Assembly: GCA_900315565.1 (NCBI GenBank)
Contig: OMZS01000026.1
Coordinates: 1-64,000, forward strand
Direction: 5' to 3'
Source of the DNA: an uncultured Prevotellaceae bacterium
Lineage (GTDB): Bacteria > Bacteroidota > Bacteroidia > Bacteroidales > Bacteroidaceae
Length of the DNA: 64,000 nt
Positions 45,139 to 54,961 of this stretch are shown here, one piece after another (the first letter of the stretch is position 1; every line of letters begins with the position of its first letter). The notes under the pieces were generated by a model that saw only the letters and a program-made list of their open reading frames with translations, ran no database searches and was not told the DNA's origin. The position numbers and the translations under genes are program-made.

Positions 45139-45192
45139 AAAAATCCTCTTCTCCTCCACCGCTTGACAAGGGTGGAGGAAAAGAGGATTTTA
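45139..45192 (-). terminator. Terminator of the susCD operon
   Basis: AAATCCTCTT (45141-45150) pairs with AAGAGGATTT (45181-45190) and CCTCCACC (45153-45160) with GGTGGAGG (45171-45178). A T-run follows on the minus strand. It separates the last lipoprotein gene of the operon from the C10 protease gene. Confidence 0.85.
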
Positions 45193-45204
45193 TGGACAGA
45201 GAGA

Positions 45205-46842
45205 TTACTTCTTGGAAATCTTCTTCAGGCTGCGCAGGTTCTTGGGCAGCTTGATGTTCTTGAGAGCCTTGTGGATACCAGCCTTCTTGGCCTTGGCAGC
45301 TGCTTCCTCAGCAGGGGTGAGCGTAGCAGTAGCACACTTCTCCCACCAGCCCAGAATATCCTCCGTTTCGACGGCTACAGCCAACAGACCAATATTGTCG
45401 GAGGTCAGCGTGCCGTTGGCATTGATGGTGAACGATACATAAGAAGTTTCCCCATCCACATTGTAAAGCACCAAATAAAGCGGAATGCCCTGATATTCAT
45501 CTTCGCCTACTACCTGGAAACCAGGAATGGTAACCTTGGCGGAGCTCAGGTCGTAAGTACCAGCCACCTCAAAGCCTTCACCACCATCGAACAGGTTGGA
45601 AATCATGACGCCGTTCTTGCCATCTTCCAGGTCGGTGATGGTAACTCTACCGCCATCGTACTCCTCAGGCTCTTCGTCGTAAACCGAAGTAAAGGTGAAG
45701 TCGAAGTCGCCAAGAACCATCTCCTTGGTGGGTGCGAAGAACAACCACCACACCTCGCTGGTGTATTCAACGTTGGGATTGCCATACATATCGGTAATGG
45801 CTCCCTCAATAAGGCTCACATACACCTTTTCGCCAGGAGCAGGTGAAGCGGGCAGGGTGAAGGTAAGTTTCTTGCCGCTTACGCTCCACTGCTCGGCAGT
45901 GAGCTTATAGATGGCTGTGCGCGAGTCGCTGGCATAGACCACCGACACATCGCCGTCCTTCACCAGTCGGTCGTAACGGTAAACATCGAAGTCGAAAGTC
46001 AGTTCGCCCTTGAACTCCTCCCATTTGTCGAAGAGAGAACCAACTGAGGGAGCGGTAACATTCTCGTCGGTAATGGCGAAGGGCACGGTAGTGACGCGCA
46101 TGTTGATACCAGTGAAGGTACCCTTGGTCATGTCGAGACCGCTGGTGAACGCACGGCAATTGTTGCCGGCACCGTCAACAAAGGCACCCTCGCTCCAAGA
46201 GTAGGTGACATAAGCACCAGCAGGGAGAGCGGTAGAAACGACAGTCACAACTTTGCCACTCACATCCATCTGCACTGAGTCGGCAGGAAGAGTGACGGGG
46301 TTCATGATGTCTTTCTCTATGTAGTACTGCACCTTGAAGTCGCCCGAGCCACGCTTTACGTCCTCGCTAAACAGAATGTACATCGTCTTGTTATCAGCAT
46401 CGCCTTCAAAATCAACAGGACCAGGAACACCGGCATCGCCAGTCTTGATTTGAGCAACGGCAATGTTGCCGCAAATGCCCTTATCGCTGCAGGCCACAGC
46501 ATACACAACATAGGAAGTGTTGGGGTCGGCATCGCTGATGGTCATCGTGAATGACGGATGCTCAGAAGCATTGAGCACGGGGTTGCCGTAGCCGCCCTTG
46601 AGCAGCGTCTGGGCATCGAGGCTTTCAGCCTCTTCACCCTCTCCAACGGCAAATGAATAGTAAGAAGTACCGGCAGCGGGGGTAAGCGTGATGGTGAACA
46701 CACTGTCGGCGGGTACGCCAGGAGTGACAGCCACCTGAATGTCGGGCCCGTTGCCATAGTTCTCGGTCACAGGGTCGTCGAATTTTGTACAGCTGGCCAA
46801 AACCATGACAACCATTGCCAAACTATATATTAATTTCTTCAT
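45205..46842 (-). CDS. Surface lipoprotein at the SusE/F position
   Basis: A 545-residue lipoprotein, last gene of the susCD operon. The signal MKKLIYSLAMVVMVLASCTK carries a lipobox (LASC). Several beta-sandwich segments follow: a fibronectin-like stretch (AGTSYYSFAVGEGEEAE, TSYVVYAVACSDKG) and Ig-like/'SwmB'-like stretches (ILFSEDVKRGSGDFKVQYY, VYVSLIEGAITDMYGNP). The C-terminus is unusual: about 35 residues rich in Ala and then Lys/Leu (AEEAAAKAKKAGIHKALKNI, then KNLRSLKKISKK). By position it may be a SusE/F-like binding protein; the ligand is unknown. The stop is just before the operon terminator. Confidence 0.65.
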   Translation of the reverse strand: MKKLIYSLAMVVMVLASCTKFDDPVTENYGNGPDIQVAVTPGVPADSVFTITLTPAAGTSYYSFAVGEGEEAESLDAQTLLKGGYGNPVLNASEHPSFTMTISDADPNTSYVVYAVACSDKGICGNIAVAQIKTGDAGVPGPVDFEGDADNKTMYILFSEDVKRGSGDFKVQYYIEKDIMNPVTLPADSVQMDVSGKVVTVVSTALPAGAYVTYSWSEGAFVDGAGNNCRAFTSGLDMTKGTFTGINMRVTTVPFAITDENVTAPSVGSLFDKWEEFKGELTFDFDVYRYDRLVKDGDVSVVYASDSRTAIYKLTAEQWSVSGKKLTFTLPASPAPGEKVYVSLIEGAITDMYGNPNVEYTSEVWWLFFAPTKEMVLGDFDFTFTSVYDEEPEEYDGGRVTITDLEDGKNGVMISNLFDGGEGFEVAGTYDLSSAKVTIPGFQVVGEDEYQGIPLYLVLYNVDGETSYVSFTINANGTLTSDNIGLLAVAVETEDILGWWEKCATATLTPAEEAAAKAKKAGIHKALKNIKLPKNLRSLKKISKK

Positions 46843-46864
46843 AATTCTTCAGTTGTTGAATGAT

Positions 46865-47758
46865 TTAATTACTTTTTACGAAAACAGCACCCTTTTCAAT
46901 AGCAAACCAGCCAGCGCTAGTGGTTGTGCCTGCGTTGTAGGCGTGAGCACCAAATGCGTTCTTAATGGTAACAACTCCTTCGGGACTGATTTCACCAATA
47001 ATAGCCATACCAGAAGTAAGCATCTCGTCGCTGTCGGGGTCAGAACCAGCCCAGCCTTCGAACTTACCATCGTGAGAAGAAGAGGCATAGCTTGTCTGGC
47101 CAACAGGAATACTGATTTCTGTCTTTTCCTCGTTGACGATACCATAAACAGGATAATCGGGGCTACAGCCACCCGAGCAGATGTTGTAAATCCAAACCTT
47201 GTTCAGGTCGTCGGCATCCTTCTCGAAGGTAGCAGTCCACGACTCAGGAGCGCCGCTGAAGTAGTCGAGACCAGTAGCATTCATAGTACCCAGGATGAAC
47301 GACAGCGGGTGCTCGTCGTCCTCGATGGTCACACCACAAACCTTGTTGGCACCAAGCTTCACACCCTGAGGATTGCTCAAGGTGATGGTGAGCTTCTTGT
47401 CGCCGCCAAACGTGTCGTTGTCAATCACTTTCAGCACGATGTACTGAGTAGGAGCATCCTTAGTGAACGAAAGGGTCTTCGAGGTGTTGCCCAACGTGTA
47501 GTGGACACCTTCCTGAGCGGCATTGGTCTCAGGGAACGAAATCTCGAAATCAACAGAGCCCTGAACACCCGACAACGAAGTCAGCATAACGGGAATCTGC
47601 AGCTCATTACCGTTCTCTGTAACAGAGGCCGATGTCTGCTGAATGGCCACGAAAGCATCAGCATCGTCGAACTCAGGAGCCTCGTTCAGGTTGCACGATG
47701 CCAGCGTAAGGGCAGCGGCAGCCATCAGTCCGTATGTTAATTTAAATATCTTCATCAT
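46865..47758 (-). CDS. Calx-beta domain lipoprotein in the susCD operon
   Basis: A 297-residue surface lipoprotein. The lipobox is LASCNLNE. A Calx-beta-like domain covers about residues 35-150: SASVTENGNELQIPVML, GVHYTLGNTSKTLSFTKDA, KLTITLSNPQGVKLGANKV. A second domain follows from about 155 (TWTATFEKDADDLNKVWI kind of strands). It lies 40 bases after susD and 22 bases before the 545-residue lipoprotein. Probably a binding partner of the SusCD pair; the ligand is unknown. Confidence 0.7.
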   Translation of the reverse strand: MMKIFKLTYGLMAAAALTLASCNLNEAPEFDDADAFVAIQQTSASVTENGNELQIPVMLTSLSGVQGSVDFEISFPETNAAQEGVHYTLGNTSKTLSFTKDAPTQYIVLKVIDNDTFGGDKKLTITLSNPQGVKLGANKVCGVTIEDDEHPLSFILGTMNATGLDYFSGAPESWTATFEKDADDLNKVWIYNICSGGCSPDYPVYGIVNEEKTEISIPVGQTSYASSSHDGKFEGWAGSDPDSDEMLTSGMAIIGEISPEGVVTIKNAFGAHAYNAGTTTSAGWFAIEKGAVFVKSN

Positions 47759-47798
47759 GTTTCGGAATATTTAATCTTTAATCTTTAATCTTTAATCA

Positions 47799-49223
47799 TT
47801 AATAGCCCTCGTTCTGAGTCATGTTGGGGTTAGCATCCATTTCACGCTTCGGAATAGGCATTGCCCAGCGATGGCTTGGGAACGGAACGTCCTTGTTGGT
47901 AACGCCGTCGAAGTCGTTGCGCACAAGAGATTTCTTGCAGCGGGCATAGTCATAGACAATGTGACCTTCGAACATGAGTTCCTTGCGGCGCTCGTCGAAC
48001 ACACTGAACTGAGAGGGAACGGTGGTTCCGCGCTTCGATGCAATGGCATCGAGGTCGCCACGTACACTGGCTCCACTGATAGAGGCACCATTCGAGATGG
48101 CCTCGGCACGGTTGAGATACATCTCTGAGAGACGCAGGATGGGAATGTTGGTCTCGCGGGGAACGCCGCCCTCTTTGCCCGAATACTTGGTAATGAGGTT
48201 GTCGTTCTCGTTCTTGGCAAAGAACTTCAGGCGGATGTCGCCCTCATCGTACAGGCTCACGAGGTCGGTAGTGGCGCAAACGTCGCCTGAGCCATCGTCG
48301 CCATTGCCCCAGCTGGTGATGTAGGGAAGGTGTGTCCAACCCGACTCATCCCAGTATTCGTTCTTCTTTGAACCGAACACCTCGAAGATGATTTCGCTGC
48401 CGGTAGGAGCAACCGAGGCACGGAACATGTTGAGATAGTCGTCGCCAGAGAGCAGGTTGAAGCGGCCGCTGTTGATGACCTTTGTGGCATAGTCGGCCGA
48501 CTTCTGCCACTGGCCCATGTACAGATAGACGCGCGAAAGGAGAGCCTGGATGGCCTCTTTCGATACGATGGCAGCGGGGTCGCTAATGCCTTCGCGAGTG
48601 TAACGGCTGCTGATGAGACCCTCAGCCTCGGTGAGGTCGGCCACCACCTGAGTGTAAACTTCCTCTACGGTGTTACGGGCAGGCAGACCGTTCTCGGTAA
48701 CAGTAACCACGGGCACACCAGGCGAGCTGGGGGCTGAGGTGTAAGGCTGAGCGTAAGTAATCACCAGGTCGAAGTGGCAAAGAGCACGCATGAAGAGAGC
48801 CTCGGCCTTGAGGTTGTTCATATCCTGGTCTGTTGCACTGCCTTTGTCGGCTGTCTCAAGATTGTTGATGACGTTGCAGGCGCGTGCAATAGTATAATAA
48901 GCATAGGTCCAAAGCGGACTTGTGCTGCTCTCGTTGTAGTTCCACTGTGTGTCGTTGCGATAACGTCCAGAGCCGGGAATCGAAATGGGGTTCTTGGCAT
49001 TGCCGGCGCGCAGTTCCGACTGCAGGATAAATACTCCGTCGTACCAGCTGGCACTCTGCATCATTCCGTACAGGGCAGCACAGGCAGCATCGAGACCGTC
49101 GTAATTAGAGAAGGTAAGCTCGTTGCTCTGCTTCAATTTGGGTTCCTCGTCGAGGAATCCGCTACAAGAAGTGAAAGCTGCGGCTGCTGAGAGCAGTGCC
49201 ATTCCTAAAAATATCTTTTTCAT
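47799..49223 (-). CDS. SusD/RagB-like nutrient-binding lipoprotein
   Basis: The lid lipoprotein of a SusC/SusD import complex. The lipobox is in FTSCSGFLDEEPKLKQS (Cys20). The body carries helices typical of the SusD fold (ALYGMMQSASWYDGVF, YYTIARACNVINNLE, AEALFMRALCHFDLVITYAQ) and the RagB end region (PFPSHRWAMPIPKREMDANP). Length is 474 residues. It starts 27 bases after susC. The signature LRLSEMYLNRAEA is present. The substrate is not shown: no glycosidase lies in this operon, and a protein or peptide source is possible given the nearby C10 protease. Confidence 0.92.
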   Translation of the reverse strand: MKKIFLGMALLSAAAAFTSCSGFLDEEPKLKQSNELTFSNYDGLDAACAALYGMMQSASWYDGVFILQSELRAGNAKNPISIPGSGRYRNDTQWNYNESSTSPLWTYAYYTIARACNVINNLETADKGSATDQDMNNLKAEALFMRALCHFDLVITYAQPYTSAPSSPGVPVVTVTENGLPARNTVEEVYTQVVADLTEAEGLISSRYTREGISDPAAIVSKEAIQALLSRVYLYMGQWQKSADYATKVINSGRFNLLSGDDYLNMFRASVAPTGSEIIFEVFGSKKNEYWDESGWTHLPYITSWGNGDDGSGDVCATTDLVSLYDEGDIRLKFFAKNENDNLITKYSGKEGGVPRETNIPILRLSEMYLNRAEAISNGASISGASVRGDLDAIASKRGTTVPSQFSVFDERRKELMFEGHIVYDYARCKKSLVRNDFDGVTNKDVPFPSHRWAMPIPKREMDANPNMTQNEGY

Positions 49224-49250
49224 ATTGATTTTTCCTTTTAATGAATTAAG

Positions 49251-52226
49251 TTAGAACGACAAATCAAGTCCCACGATGAAAGTCTTGGTAACAGGATAAA
49301 CACCGTATCCCATACCATCGATACCACGCTCGGGATCCCAGAAATTCACATCATGGAATGTGAAAAGATTGAGAGCACTTGCATAAATGCGAGTGGTGCT
49401 GAGTCCAACTTTAGAGAGGAGCTGCTGCGGCAGGTTGTAAGCCAGCGTGATGTCCTTGATGCGGAAGTAGTCGCCCTTCTCAACGAAACGGTTGGAGCTG
49501 AAGCTGTAAGAGTTGGTAGAGTTACCGGCAATGGGCTTGGGGTTCACACCCGTATCGCCCGGCTTGCGCCAGTAGTTCATGGCGTTCTTCTGCTGGTTCA
49601 TCGTCAGCTGGTTACCGTCGGAAGTGAAGTAACGGTTTTCAACAATCAGCACTTTGTTGCCGGCCTTGAACTCGGTAGCCATGCTCAGAGTGATGTCTTT
49701 CCAAGAGAACGAAGTATTGATACCGCCAGTGAGCTTAGGCTCGGGGCTTCCGCTCTTCACCCATGCGGCTGAATTGTAGTCGTTGGTGAGCTCGCCATCC
49801 TCGGTGCGCCAGAGGGCTTCACCGTTGACGGGGTTCACTCCGTAGTAGTCTTTCAGCCAGAAGGTGAACATGTGTTCGCCTACGATGTGGCGCAGACGAG
49901 AGTCCCCGCTGTAGCTCATCATCTCGTCGCCGGCCAATTCGAGAATCTTCGAAGAGTTGTGGGCCAGGTTGAAGCCGAGGGTCCACTTCCAGTCTTGCTT
50001 GTCGATGATGTCAGCGTCGAACTGGAACTCAACACCCGTGTTGCGCATCGAGCCGATGTTGGTGGTAGCACTGTTGAAACCACTGGTAGAAGACTGCGAC
50101 TTGTCGAGCAGCATATCGGTGGTCTTACGCGAATACACGTCGATGCTTCCAGAGAAGCGCTTCAGGAATCGGAAGTCGATACCAGCGTTCCAGGTGTAGT
50201 TCTTTTCCCACGACAGGTCGGGGTTGGCTGGTGTAGAAGGACGCAGACCTGTTACACCGTTATAAATAGAAGATGTGTAAGTACCATACTGCTGGTAGAG
50301 TGCGATGTTGTTGTTACCGTTGACACCGTAGCTGGCGCGGAACTTCAACACTTGCAGCCAGTCGAAGTTCTTCATGAATGCCTCGTTGTGAGCATTCCAC
50401 GAAGCACCTACCGACCAGAACAGACCCCACTGAGAGTTGCTTCCGAAGAGCGAGCTACCGTCTTCACGGACAGAAGCCTGCAGATAGTAGCGCGAGTCGA
50501 AGTTATAGTCGAGGATACCGAAGTAAGAGAGCAGTGTGCGTGTGCTTACATAGTCCTCAACGGGGTGTTTCGACGAGTCACCCGACTGGTGATAAGGAAT
50601 CAGCGGGTTCAGGTTCTCACTCATTCCGTAAGTGTACTGATACTTATACTGGTTGGCCTCCTGACCAGCGAGCAGACGAACAGAGTGCTTGTCGTACTGG
50701 TCCTGGAAGGTGATGGTATTCGAAGTAGTCAGGCTTCGGCGCTGGCTGTTGATGGTCTGCAGCTCGGGGTATCCCGATGCGTAGTTGTGAGCCTCAAGCG
50801 ACCAGTAACGGCGGCTCTCAATGAATCCCATTTCGGCGGCGTTGGTGGTCTTGAAAGTCAGCTGACGGATAGGCTTCCACTCAAGATAGATGCTTCCGTT
50901 GAAGCTGTACTTCTTCTGCCACTGGTCGTCGTAGGCGGCAGTAGCGCGCGGGTTGGAGTTAGAGTTCTCAGGAATTGAAGAGTTGTAGTTTCCTTTCTCG
51001 TCGTAGGCGGGAGTCCAAGGCATAATGGTCATGCCGGCAAATGCAGGGTTAGAATAATAGAGGTCCTGCATAGGCACGTCGTTACCCTTGGTGTAACCCA
51101 CGTTGATGCGGGTACCGGTCTTGAGGTTCTTGTTGATTTCGTGGTCAACGTTGACGCGGCCAGAAATACGGCGGAAGTCAACTCCGTAGTAGATACCCTG
51201 ATTGTCGTGGAACGACAGTGAGTTGTAGTACTTTGTCTTGGCCGAGCCGCCCTGCATGGTAATCTCATACTCCTGCATGCGTCCCAGACGGGTGAGATGG
51301 TCCATCCAGTTGGTCTGCGGACGTGAGAGCAACTCGTAGGGGCGATAGTAAGCACCTGCGGGATCGTCGGGATTCATGCCGGCATTGCGGATAGCGTCGC
51401 GCTGGTACTCCAGCAGCTGCTGACCGGTCATCGTGCCGTAGTCGTTGTCGTTGGCAAGGCTCGAAACGCCATACTTGGCACGCACACCAAAACGGCTCTT
51501 GCCTTCCTTACCGCTCTTGGTCTGTACCAGGATGACACCGTTGGCTGCACGGCTACCATAAACCGATGCGGCGGCAGCGTCCTTCAGCACAGTGATGGAC
51601 TCGATGTCGTCGGGGTTCAAAGCAGCAAGCGTGTTACTGGTGTTCACCATTTCAGCGTCGTCGCCACCCATCATGGGGATACCATCGACCACCCACAGAG
51701 GGCTGTTGCCGGCGTTGATAGAGCTGATACCACGAATACGGATATCAGAGAACGAACCGGGCTGTGCGCTGGTTTGCGACACGGTAACACCTGCCAACTT
51801 ACCACCAAGCATCTTGTCGAGCGAAGTGGCGGGAATGTCGGCGAAATCTTCGGTTGAAAGGGTAGTGATAGAACCCGTCTTAGCCTCACGGCGCTGGGTA
51901 CCATAACCTACCACGATCACTTCATCGATGGCTTTCTGGTCGCTGGTGAGCAGAATGCGCATGTTGGAACGTGCGCTCACCACCAACGGCTCCATGCCGA
52001 TGTAGGTGATGCGAAGTGTGTTCTTGCCTGCCGGACAGGTAAGCGAGAAACGACCTTCGGAGTCAGTAACAGTACCCACTTGTGTTCCGACTACCATGAC
52101 CGTGGCTCCCACCACAGGCTGGTTATCGTCCTGAGACAATACGGTACCGCTGACTTTCGTCTGTGCCAGCGCCATTCCTATGCTCAGAAACAGGCCGGCC
52201 AACAACATTGTTAGTCTTTTTTCCAT
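49251..52226 (-). CDS. SusC/RagA TonB-dependent transporter
   Basis: Outer-membrane transporter of 991 residues. The signal peptide (MEKRLTMLLAGLFLSIGMAL) is followed by a carboxypeptidase-like domain (VSGTVLSQDDNQPVVGATVM), the TonB box region (AIDEVIVVGYGTQRREAKTG), the plug (LAGVTVSQTSAQPGS, IRIRGISSINAGNSPLWVVD) and a barrel ending TKTFIVGLDLSF. It lacks an N-terminal extension of the anti-sigma-interacting (STN) type, so regulation by a FecI/FecR pair is not expected. It is the first gene of a four-gene operon with a consensus promoter at 52415-52446 and a long leader of about 180 nt. The substrate is unknown. Confidence 0.94.
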   Translation of the reverse strand: MEKRLTMLLAGLFLSIGMALAQTKVSGTVLSQDDNQPVVGATVMVVGTQVGTVTDSEGRFSLTCPAGKNTLRITYIGMEPLVVSARSNMRILLTSDQKAIDEVIVVGYGTQRREAKTGSITTLSTEDFADIPATSLDKMLGGKLAGVTVSQTSAQPGSFSDIRIRGISSINAGNSPLWVVDGIPMMGGDDAEMVNTSNTLAALNPDDIESITVLKDAAAASVYGSRAANGVILVQTKSGKEGKSRFGVRAKYGVSSLANDNDYGTMTGQQLLEYQRDAIRNAGMNPDDPAGAYYRPYELLSRPQTNWMDHLTRLGRMQEYEITMQGGSAKTKYYNSLSFHDNQGIYYGVDFRRISGRVNVDHEINKNLKTGTRINVGYTKGNDVPMQDLYYSNPAFAGMTIMPWTPAYDEKGNYNSSIPENSNSNPRATAAYDDQWQKKYSFNGSIYLEWKPIRQLTFKTTNAAEMGFIESRRYWSLEAHNYASGYPELQTINSQRRSLTTSNTITFQDQYDKHSVRLLAGQEANQYKYQYTYGMSENLNPLIPYHQSGDSSKHPVEDYVSTRTLLSYFGILDYNFDSRYYLQASVREDGSSLFGSNSQWGLFWSVGASWNAHNEAFMKNFDWLQVLKFRASYGVNGNNNIALYQQYGTYTSSIYNGVTGLRPSTPANPDLSWEKNYTWNAGIDFRFLKRFSGSIDVYSRKTTDMLLDKSQSSTSGFNSATTNIGSMRNTGVEFQFDADIIDKQDWKWTLGFNLAHNSSKILELAGDEMMSYSGDSRLRHIVGEHMFTFWLKDYYGVNPVNGEALWRTEDGELTNDYNSAAWVKSGSPEPKLTGGINTSFSWKDITLSMATEFKAGNKVLIVENRYFTSDGNQLTMNQQKNAMNYWRKPGDTGVNPKPIAGNSTNSYSFSSNRFVEKGDYFRIKDITLAYNLPQQLLSKVGLSTTRIYASALNLFTFHDVNFWDPERGIDGMGYGVYPVTKTFIVGLDLSF

Positions 52227-52414
52227 AAATTCTCTCTCGATTTTATAAATTAAACTATTAAAAAAAGTTCTTTAACCATCCCCCCATGTCGCGGTTATGC
52301 ATGAAAAAACGCACTATTCGTTGGCATGAGAGCGCAGAAACTATCACTTTGGAAAAATTTACAAGTTTTCACAAAAAAGTTGATAAATTCATGCGCATTT
52401 TTCATGTCACCCTG

Positions 52415-52446
52415 CAAAAATACTGCATTTAATTAACATCAACAAA
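52415..52446 (-). promoter_or_regulatory. Promoter of the susCD operon
   Basis: Minus strand TTTG (plus CAAA 52443-52446), 20-nt spacer, TATTTTTG (plus CAAAAATA 52415-52422). The leader of about 180 nt to the susC ATG has no recognised riboswitch. The rest of the 52227-52563 gap is AT-rich with no gene. Confidence 0.6.
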
Positions 52447-52563
52447 AAAAATTATAAAAAACATACATCGTTAAACATTTTTTAAAAGAAAATGTTAAAA
52501 TAAAGGATGATATGAGCGAAAATGGCGCGGAAGTTAACGGAAGTAAGTAGAAGTTAGCGGGAG

Positions 52564-53475
52564 TTATTCTTCGCCATACTTTTCGGCCATGTTTTTGACT
52601 TTGCGGGCCAAATAGTGGCGGAAGTCGTCGGGTGAAAGCACCTCAATATCGTCGGCCAGGCCCAACACAAAACGGCCGATGCCCACAAAACTGCAAACGG
52701 GGATATCCAACAGCCACCGGCTGCCACCCTCGTGGGTAAGATAGCGCTCGGCACGCGGATACTCCTCGGTGAGCACGTGGTGAGCCAGCAGCCCCAGCCG
52801 CAGTCTTACCTGCTGCTGCTCTTCGTCGGTGAACATAAACACATCGGTGAACATCTGCCGGTGCTGCGACTCGTGGCCCCAGCGCAGGTCGAGCAGCTGC
52901 ACGCCTTCCATGCGGGCGAGCTTGAAAGTCTTGTTGATGCCGCTCGAAGGCTCAAAACAGCGCACCTCGTTGTTGCCGTTCATCAGCATGAACGGCTCCA
53001 CGATGCGGTCTTTCTGCGACTGACCGTGAGGCGACGAATAGTTTTTGATGACCACCATTTGCTTGAACTTAATGGCCTGATAGAGCATGCTCACATGCTC
53101 GGCGGTGCGGCGGCGCAACTCGTCGTTGGCCAGAATTTTGAAGTCGTAGAAGCGGTCGAGCTTACGCTTGGCACCCTCAACGACGGCATTTCGCACGTCC
53201 ACTTGCTCCAGCAGCTGACGAATGGTGATGGCCTCGTCTTCGGTGAACGAGATGCGGTCCACCAGCTTCGCAAAAAATGGTGATGAACGGTCGATGCTGT
53301 AGCGGCGCCCGCGCTTCTCTATCACAAAACCGCAGTCGCGGTAGAACTCCAGATAGTAATAAAACGTACGGCGCGAAATGGCCGTGCGCTCGCAAATGCG
53401 GTCAACGTCCATGTCGCGGTTCTCGATGAGCAGGAGCAGCAGCTCGAGTTGTTTTTCTAGTTTGTCGTGTCGCAT
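52564..53475 (-). CDS. WYL-domain transcriptional regulator
   Basis: A 303-residue regulator. The N-terminal winged helix (RICERTAISRRTFYYYLEFY) binds DNA. The middle has a helical linker, and the WYL-type domain follows (IKFKQMVVIKNYSSPHG, VEPFMLMNGNNEVRCFEPSS) with a C-terminal WCX-like region. WYL regulators sense ligands or nucleic acids and often control stress or defence genes. ATG 53473-53475 (MRHDKLEKQLELL) is chosen; the 17 residues before it are not family-like. It lies upstream of the susC operon in the same direction, 338 bases away, but a link is only possible, not shown. Confidence 0.82.
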   Translation of the reverse strand: MRHDKLEKQLELLLLLIENRDMDVDRICERTAISRRTFYYYLEFYRDCGFVIEKRGRRYSIDRSSPFFAKLVDRISFTEDEAITIRQLLEQVDVRNAVVEGAKRKLDRFYDFKILANDELRRRTAEHVSMLYQAIKFKQMVVIKNYSSPHGQSQKDRIVEPFMLMNGNNEVRCFEPSSGINKTFKLARMEGVQLLDLRWGHESQHRQMFTDVFMFTDEEQQQVRLRLGLLAHHVLTEEYPRAERYLTHEGGSRWLLDIPVCSFVGIGRFVLGLADDIEVLSPDDFRHYLARKVKNMAEKYGEE

Positions 53476-53567
53476 GCTTTCTATGGGATGGGCAGAAAAT
53501 GAGGTGATTGATACGAATGGGACCAACGGGCTGACGGAGGTGTAAGTCCCTGTGGTTCAAGATGTAA

Positions 53568-54275
53568 TTATTTGAATTCGAGCGAAAGTTCCTCGGGCGG
53601 CAACAGCGTGTAGCTCATGCGGTGATAGGGCGTAGGGCCATAGGCTCTGATGGCCTCGCGGTGCTTGCGCGTAGGATAGCCTTTGTTGTTCGCCCAGTCG
53701 TACTGGGGATATTCCAGGGCCAAACGGTCCATGTAGTCGTCACGGTAGGTTTTGGCCAGAATAGAAGCGGCAGCGATAGAGAGATACTTGCCGTCGCCCT
53801 TCACAATGCAAGTGTGAGGCAGCGGAGTCCTGGCCCGCTGAATGGTGGCATCTGGCGCAACATTTCCCTCGGCGCACCCACCCATGATGGCTGGCACACT
53901 CTCGACTTTCATACCCAGCGGCGGGTAATAGGGTCTGAAACGGTTACCGTCCACGATGATGGCCTCGGGCCGTAGCCGAAGCTGGTCGAGCGCACGGTGC
54001 ATGGCCAGGAAACTGGCATTGAGGATATTGATTTTGTCGATTTCCTGCGGAGTGACAATGCCCACGGCCCAGGCCAGCGCGTCGCGCTCGATGACTTCGC
54101 GCAGGGCATGACGCTTACGGTCGGTGAGCTGTTTCGAATCGTTGAGCTCATCGTTCTCATAGTCCTTTGGCAGCACGACGGCAGCCGCATAGACGCTCCC
54201 AGCCAAACAACCGCGCCCCGCCTCATCGCATCCAGCCTCGGTCAGTTCTTCGTAATAATAACTTTTCAGCATCAA
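53568..54275 (-). CDS. rnhB: Ribonuclease HII
   Basis: Removes ribonucleotides from RNA-DNA hybrids. Active-site acids are in [19 protein letters not shown] (Asp and Glu of DEAGRG), VDGNRF, and [21 protein letters not shown]. About 235 residues, at the long end of the family because of an insert after [14 protein letters not shown]. Two ATGs (54275 and 54272) start [15 protein letters not shown]; either may be used. It is followed on the minus strand by the WYL regulator after 93 bases. Complete. Confidence 0.93.
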   Translation of the reverse strand: MMLKSYYYEELTEAGCDEAGRGCLAGSVYAAAVVLPKDYENDELNDSKQLTDRKRHALREVIERDALAWAVGIVTPQEIDKINILNASFLAMHRALDQLRLRPEAIIVDGNRFRPYYPPLGMKVESVPAIMGGCAEGNVAPDATIQRARTPLPHTCIVKGDGKYLSIAAASILAKTYRDDYMDRLALEYPQYDWANNKGYPTRKHREAIRAYGPTPYHRMSYTLLPPEELSLEFK

Positions 54276-54354
54276 AAATAAATCTTTATCAAAATGAATA
54301 TTTCTTCCTGCGCGGAGCGAAATCCACCCTTTTTCTAGAAAAACGAAAGCACCG

Positions 54355-54729
54355 ATGAATTATTGCCTGCATTTATGGCAGTTTTATCGGAGCAGAATTT
54401 GGGGAAACAAAACGATGCGAAAATCATCTACGGTAATAACACAAAATTTTCTAGAGAATTTGGGCGTAACGTCGCGAGATATTATCGTAACTCACGACAT
54501 TATTTTCATAACTCACGGTAATAATTTCGTAACTCATGGTATTATTTTCGTAACTCACGGCATTACTTTCATAACTCACGGTAATATTATCGCAACTCGC
54601 GGGGCAGTTCTGTGCAAAAGCGTTAAAATGATTGAAAAAGGGAAAGATTTAACAGAAATATTTCGGTTTGTGAACATATTGTGCACAAAACTGCGATTTC
54701 TTTGCAGCAGAAAACAGAAAAATCTATAG
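54355..54729 (+). CDS. Doubtful gene made largely of heptapeptide repeats
   Basis: A possible 124-residue protein in the sequence after rnhB. Its middle consists of seven-residue units of the VTHGIIF kind, from a 21-bp tandem array at 54466-54612. There is no signal peptide and no recognised domain. Because 21 is a multiple of three, the array stays open in several frames, so this may not be a gene. Low confidence. Confidence 0.25.
   Translation: MNYCLHLWQFYRSRIWGNKTMRKSSTVITQNFLENLGVTSRDIIVTHDIIFITHGNNFVTHGIIFVTHGITFITHGNIIATRGAVLCKSVKMIEKGKDLTEIFRFVNILCTKLRFLCSRKQKNL
54466..54612. repeat. 21-bp minisatellite A, seven units
   Basis: Units start at 54466, 54487, 54508, 54529, 54550, 54571 and 54592, with consensus close to GTAACTCACGGTATTATTTTC (first and last most diverged). 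Reading it rightwards gives VTHGIIF-like heptapeptides. Confidence 0.9.
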
Positions 54730-54777
54730 AAAAGAACCCAAAACAATGAAACCCATGAATATGAAACAACAAATAAT

Positions 54778-54924
54778 TATGGCTTCGAAAGCTTCCACAT
54801 GGCAATCGGAAACGTCTGCATGGCAATCGGAAACGTCAGCATGGCAATCGGAAACGTCTATCTGGCAACCAAAGGTATCCGCATGGCCATCGAAAGTTTC
54901 GGCTTGGATGTCGGAGGCTGCGCA
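54778..54924. repeat. 21-bp minisatellite B, about seven units
   Basis: Units of ATGGCAATCGGAAACGTCTG plus C start at about 54778, 54799, 54820, 54841, 54862, 54883 and 54904; the middle three are nearly identical. Rightwards it reads WQSETSA heptapeptides in a frame that runs from 54746 into the small gene at 54962; the opposite strand also stays open. Unrelated in sequence to minisatellite A but equal in period and copy number. Confidence 0.9.
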
Positions 54925-54961
54925 ATCGTCCTTATTAACCTTTAAAAGAATGACAGAAACA

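Noticed and set aside
52227-52414. Riboswitch in the long susC leader
   Set aside because: AT-rich, no conserved aptamer features recognised by eye.
54466-54612. Minisatellite A as a CRISPR array
   Set aside because: 21-bp period without spacers; direct tandem repeat.
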